From JAGQLF01 sp964635995 (GTDB lineage Bacteria > Patescibacteriota > Dojkabacteria > J137), in the NCBI GenBank assembly GCA_964635995.1, contig CAZWRA010000029.1, positions 1 to 15,035 on the forward strand: 15,035 nucleotides of DNA. The letters are read 5' to 3'. Of the stretch, positions 13,010-15,035 are shown in pieces. The notes beneath the pieces were generated by a model. It was not told the DNA's origin. It searched no databases and worked only from the letters and a program-made list of their open reading frames with translations. Both the position numbers and the translations under genes were made by a program. How positions within the stretch are numbered: the stretch's first letter is position 1; every line of letters starts with the position of its first letter.

Positions 13010-13945
13010 ATGATTTCAATTCTTATAACAGCTTGGAAAGAGCAGGATACAATAGGAAATTGTTTAAAAACACTTTTGAATGACATACCGAAAGATATTG
13101 ACTATGAAGTCCTTCTTGCAGCTCCTGACAAAGAAACTAATGATGCTGCTGAGAAAATAATAAATGAATTAGGAATATCTAATAGATTTACCCATATTCA
13201 AGATCCAGGAAAAGGAAAGCCCTATGCTTTGAATATCCTTATGGATAAAGCAAAAAGCGATATTTTGTTTTTTGGAGATGGAGATACTTATTTTGGTGAA
13301 AAAGTTATAGAGAAGATTATTAAACCTTTCAGCGACAATAAAATTCATGCTGTAACTGGAAGGCCGAAATCCTCAGATAAAAAAGATAATATGATGGGCT
13401 ATTTCGGACATCTTTTAGTAGACGCAGCTCATCACAAAAGAACTGTTGATCTAACAGATACTACTTCAGGTAAGAGCATGCGTTTTGTTAAAAAGAGAAA
13501 GTTTTTTCCGGTTAGCGGATATATTTTTGCAATGAGGAAAACAGATATTAGAGCTCCGAAAGACTGCCTAGTTGAAGATGCTTATTTTTCTTATGAAATT
13601 ATAAATAGAGGAGGGGAAATAGCTTACGCACCAGAAGCATTAGTATATGTTAAATTTCCAAAAACTCTAAAGGATTACTTTAAACAAAAGAAACGATCTG
13701 TCGGAGGATATATTCAGCTTTGGGAATATGGAGTAGTAAAACCTGAAACTAAAACAAGGTCTTTCTGGAGAGAATTAGAATATTTCTGGTTTCCATTTAA
13801 TTATGCAAAAAAAATAAGAGAATTGATATGGTCCGGATTCCTTTATCCTATAAGGCTTTGGTTATGGCTACAGATTTATTGGGAGAGGAAGATAATTAAA
13901 AAAGATTTTGTAAAAACTTGGGTTAGAATTGAAAGTACAAAATAG
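13010..13945 (+). CDS. Family 2 glycosyltransferase
   Basis: 311 residues with a GT-A fold: ISILITAWKEQDTIGNCLKTLL at the start, GKGKPYALN (67-75), DGDT (metal/nucleotide-sugar DxD, Asp90 and Asp92), VSGYIFAMRK, VEDAYFSYEI (Glu189-Asp190, likely catalytic) and QKKRSVGG (226-233), a variant of the Q-x-x-R-W motif of processive enzymes with Trp replaced by Ser. It transfers a sugar from a nucleotide sugar, probably to an envelope polysaccharide or lipid. The tail is aromatic and basic (FLYPIRLWLWLQIYWERK) and may lie on the membrane, but there are no clear transmembrane helices as in cellulose synthases. The palindromes upstream suggest regulation. Its stop is 1 nt from the stop of the convergent membrane protein. 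Confidence 0.88.
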   Translation: MISILITAWKEQDTIGNCLKTLLNDIPKDIDYEVLLAAPDKETNDAAEKIINELGISNRFTHIQDPGKGKPYALNILMDKAKSDILFFGDGDTYFGEKVIEKIIKPFSDNKIHAVTGRPKSSDKKDNMMGYFGHLLVDAAHHKRTVDLTDTTSGKSMRFVKKRKFFPVSGYIFAMRKTDIRAPKDCLVEDAYFSYEIINRGGEIAYAPEALVYVKFPKTLKDYFKQKKRSVGGYIQLWEYGVVKPETKTRSFWRELEYFWFPFNYAKKIRELIWSGFLYPIRLWLWLQIYWERKIIKKDFVKTWVRIESTK

Positions 13946-13946
13946 C

Positions 13947-14627
13947 TTATATATCGTACTGAAGCATAAAGTGATAGCTTGAGAGACAGATAATGAAATA
14001 TAAAAGTGCTACTAATGCTATTAGTAGGTAGGGTAGATCAAGCAATATTAGACCAACAATTACTGCAATTAATCCTAGAACCGCTAAAGTAAACATAATC
14101 ATATAACTTACTGTTTTAAATTTTTCTGGTTTAGGAAGAGAGTCTGTAGTCCATTTTATATAATTCAAAAGTTCAGAATCCCTTTTTATAAAGTATTCTT
14201 TAAGACTATTCATCGCAAGCGCTGAGTTGTACCACGACTGTCTAAGTCTTACTATCTGAAGAATGAATATATATGCTAGAAAGCCTAAAATTAACAGAGC
14301 TATAGGTAATATGAATCGAATATTCGGATCAGCAAGTTCATTTAAACCTACAAAACCTGCAAAAACTGCTGTATACAATCCTATATAAAAGTTTAAAATA
14401 GTTAGTCTGTCTTTTTGGGCTTGCATACTAGTTTCCTTAGCATAATCAAATTCAAGCTTAATTAGCTCTATTGAAGTTTCAACTGTTTTTATTCTCTTAA
14501 CTTTAACTTCTGAAGGCTTTGCAGTTAACTCGTTAAGTTTTGGAACTAAATACTTCCAGATAAAAAATACTAAAATAAAGAAGCTTAAAAATGAAACTAT
14601 TATTACTAAGAGAGTTATTAAATCCAC
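13947..14627 (-). CDS. Multi-pass membrane protein, unknown function
   Basis: 226 residues with five likely transmembrane helices at about 4-27, 76-96, 103-127, 173-196 and 199-219. A charged cytoplasmic-type segment (about 40-75, LIKLEFDYAKETSMQAQKDR) lies between helices 1 and 2, and a conserved-looking amphipathic stretch (SWYNSALAMNSLKEYFIKRD, 131-150) between 3 and 4. I do not recognise the family with confidence. The start is GTG, and a TATAAT box lies at 14648-14653, 20 nt upstream, so this gene would have a short leader. It is convergent with the glycosyltransferase and follows the histone-like gene, from which the 14681-14714 terminator separates it. Confidence 0.75.
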   Translation of the reverse strand: MDLITLLVIIVSFLSFFILVFFIWKYLVPKLNELTAKPSEVKVKRIKTVETSIELIKLEFDYAKETSMQAQKDRLTILNFYIGLYTAVFAGFVGLNELADPNIRFILPIALLILGFLAYIFILQIVRLRQSWYNSALAMNSLKEYFIKRDSELLNYIKWTTDSLPKPEKFKTVSYMIMFTLAVLGLIAVIVGLILLDLPYLLIALVALLYFIICLSSYHFMLQYDI

Positions 14628-14680
14628 AATAAAACAGAATATTGCAGATTATATCAATGAATACAAAATTAAAGAAATAA

Positions 14681-14714
14681 AATAAAGTAGCCTACTTCGG
14701 TAGGCTACTTTATT
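14681..14714 (-). terminator. UUCG-loop terminator of the histone-like gene
   Basis: A perfect 15-bp stem (14681-14695 with 14700-14714) with a stable TTCG tetraloop. Beyond a two-base bulge eight more pairs are possible with 14671-14678. On the minus strand it is followed by a T-rich tract. The base of the stem includes the histone-like gene's stop codon, so the hairpin starts inside the coding end. Confidence 0.85.
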
Positions 14715-14916
14715 ATTTCTTTCTTGTTGAAGTTTTTTTCTTAGCAGTCTTTCGAGCTGCAGGTTTAGCTTTCTTAACAGTTCTCTTAGCCTTAGTTGCA
14801 GTCTTTTTAACTGCTTTCTTAGTCTTTCGAGCTGCTGCTTTTGTTCTTGTTGCAGCTTTTCTTACTGTTTTCTTAGCTTTTCGAACAGCCTTTTTAGCTT
14901 TCTTTTTAACAGCCAT
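14713..14916 (-). CDS. Histone H1-like Lys/Ala-rich DNA-binding protein
   Basis: 67 residues made almost wholly of Lys, Ala, Arg and Thr in loose repeats (KKAVRKAKKTVRKAATRTKA, ARKTKKAVKKTATKAKRTVK), with no hydrophobic core. This matches the C-terminal-tail type of bacterial H1-like proteins (chlamydial HctB, AlgP tails) that neutralise DNA charge and compact the nucleoid; such low-complexity similarity supports a class, not an orthologue. The ATG is chosen because it is the only one and a promoter with TTGAAA, a 17-nt spacer and TATTAT lies upstream, giving a leader of roughly 18 nt. A strong terminator at the stop codon makes it a single-gene unit, probably highly expressed. Confidence 0.85.
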   Translation of the reverse strand: MAVKKKAKKAVRKAKKTVRKAATRTKAAARKTKKAVKKTATKAKRTVKKAKPAARKTAKKKTSTRKK

Positions 14917-14939
14917 CTATAAAAAAATAAAAGATAGTT

Positions 14940-14968
14940 ATAATATCTATTTTGAACATTTTTTTCAA
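14940..14968 (-). promoter_or_regulatory. Promoter of the histone-like gene
   Basis: On the minus strand TTGAAA (14963-14968), exactly 17 nt, then TATTAT (14940-14945). This is the best two-box promoter in the window and, unlike many others here, leaves a real leader before the ATG. I see nothing definite in 14969-15035. Confidence 0.6.
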
Positions 14969-15035
14969 AAAGTCAATATATTTATGTAAACTAAAGGAAG
15001 ATAATCCCCACTTTTGCGGTCGAAATTGCTTGCAA

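Noticed and set aside
1..15035. UGA recoded as glycine (as in Gracilibacteria/Absconditabacteria)
   Set aside because: Recognised genes are intact without in-frame TGA, and TGA ends tgt, the EEP gene and the DUF2797 3' part at sensible places.
1..15035. CRISPR array or defence island
   Set aside because: No regularly spaced repeats, nuclease-toxin pairs or transposase genes were seen on either strand.

Overview
The window is AT-rich, gene-dense bacterial DNA using the standard code (TAA, TAG and TGA all end genes). Very low GC, tiny gaps, many short unrecognised proteins, a lysine/alanine-rich histone-like protein and divergent housekeeping genes suggest a small-genome uncultivated bacterium, most likely Patescibacteria/CPR. 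That placement is an inference; no rRNA marker is present.

Layout. 1-3665: a possibly frameshifted gene tail, a GNAT acetyltransferase, a uvrB reading frame holding only the C-terminal half, ssb with its own hairpin terminator, a membrane-anchored EEP-fold phosphoesterase and a SpoU/TrmH methyltransferase. 3666-5194: a small membrane-anchored protein, then about 770 bases without another protein gene, holding a 267-nt structured element with 20-nt terminal inverted repeats, tRNA-Cys(GCA), and a folded 200-nt segment ending in an imperfect copy of the tRNA 3' end. 5195-9697 (minus): an acidic anchored protein, gpmI and tgt; tgt carries an in-frame GC-rich palindrome insertion. 9775-12766: an unknown protein facing an operon of a DUF2797 gene split by a frameshift at a T7 run, a ferredoxin-reductase-like flavoprotein and an unknown protein. 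13010-14916: a family 2 glycosyltransferase, a multi-pass membrane protein and the histone-like gene with a UUCG-loop terminator.

The strongest cross-gene pattern is promoter placement. For seven genes that start a transcription unit, a -10-like hexamer lies exactly 5 or 6 nt before the start codon, and obvious Shine-Dalgarno sites are nearly absent. This predicts leaderless mRNAs and was used to choose several starts (3775, gpmI at 8475). The four convergent gene pairs overlap at their stops or lie 1 nt apart.

The genes do not form one pathway. ssb and the uvrB fragment concern DNA maintenance; tgt, the SpoU enzyme and tRNA-Cys concern tRNA/rRNA; gpmI is glycolytic; the glycosyltransferase and anchored proteins concern the cell envelope. 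The best candidates for something undescribed are the two structured non-coding segments around tRNA-Cys and the apparent leaderless promoter architecture.
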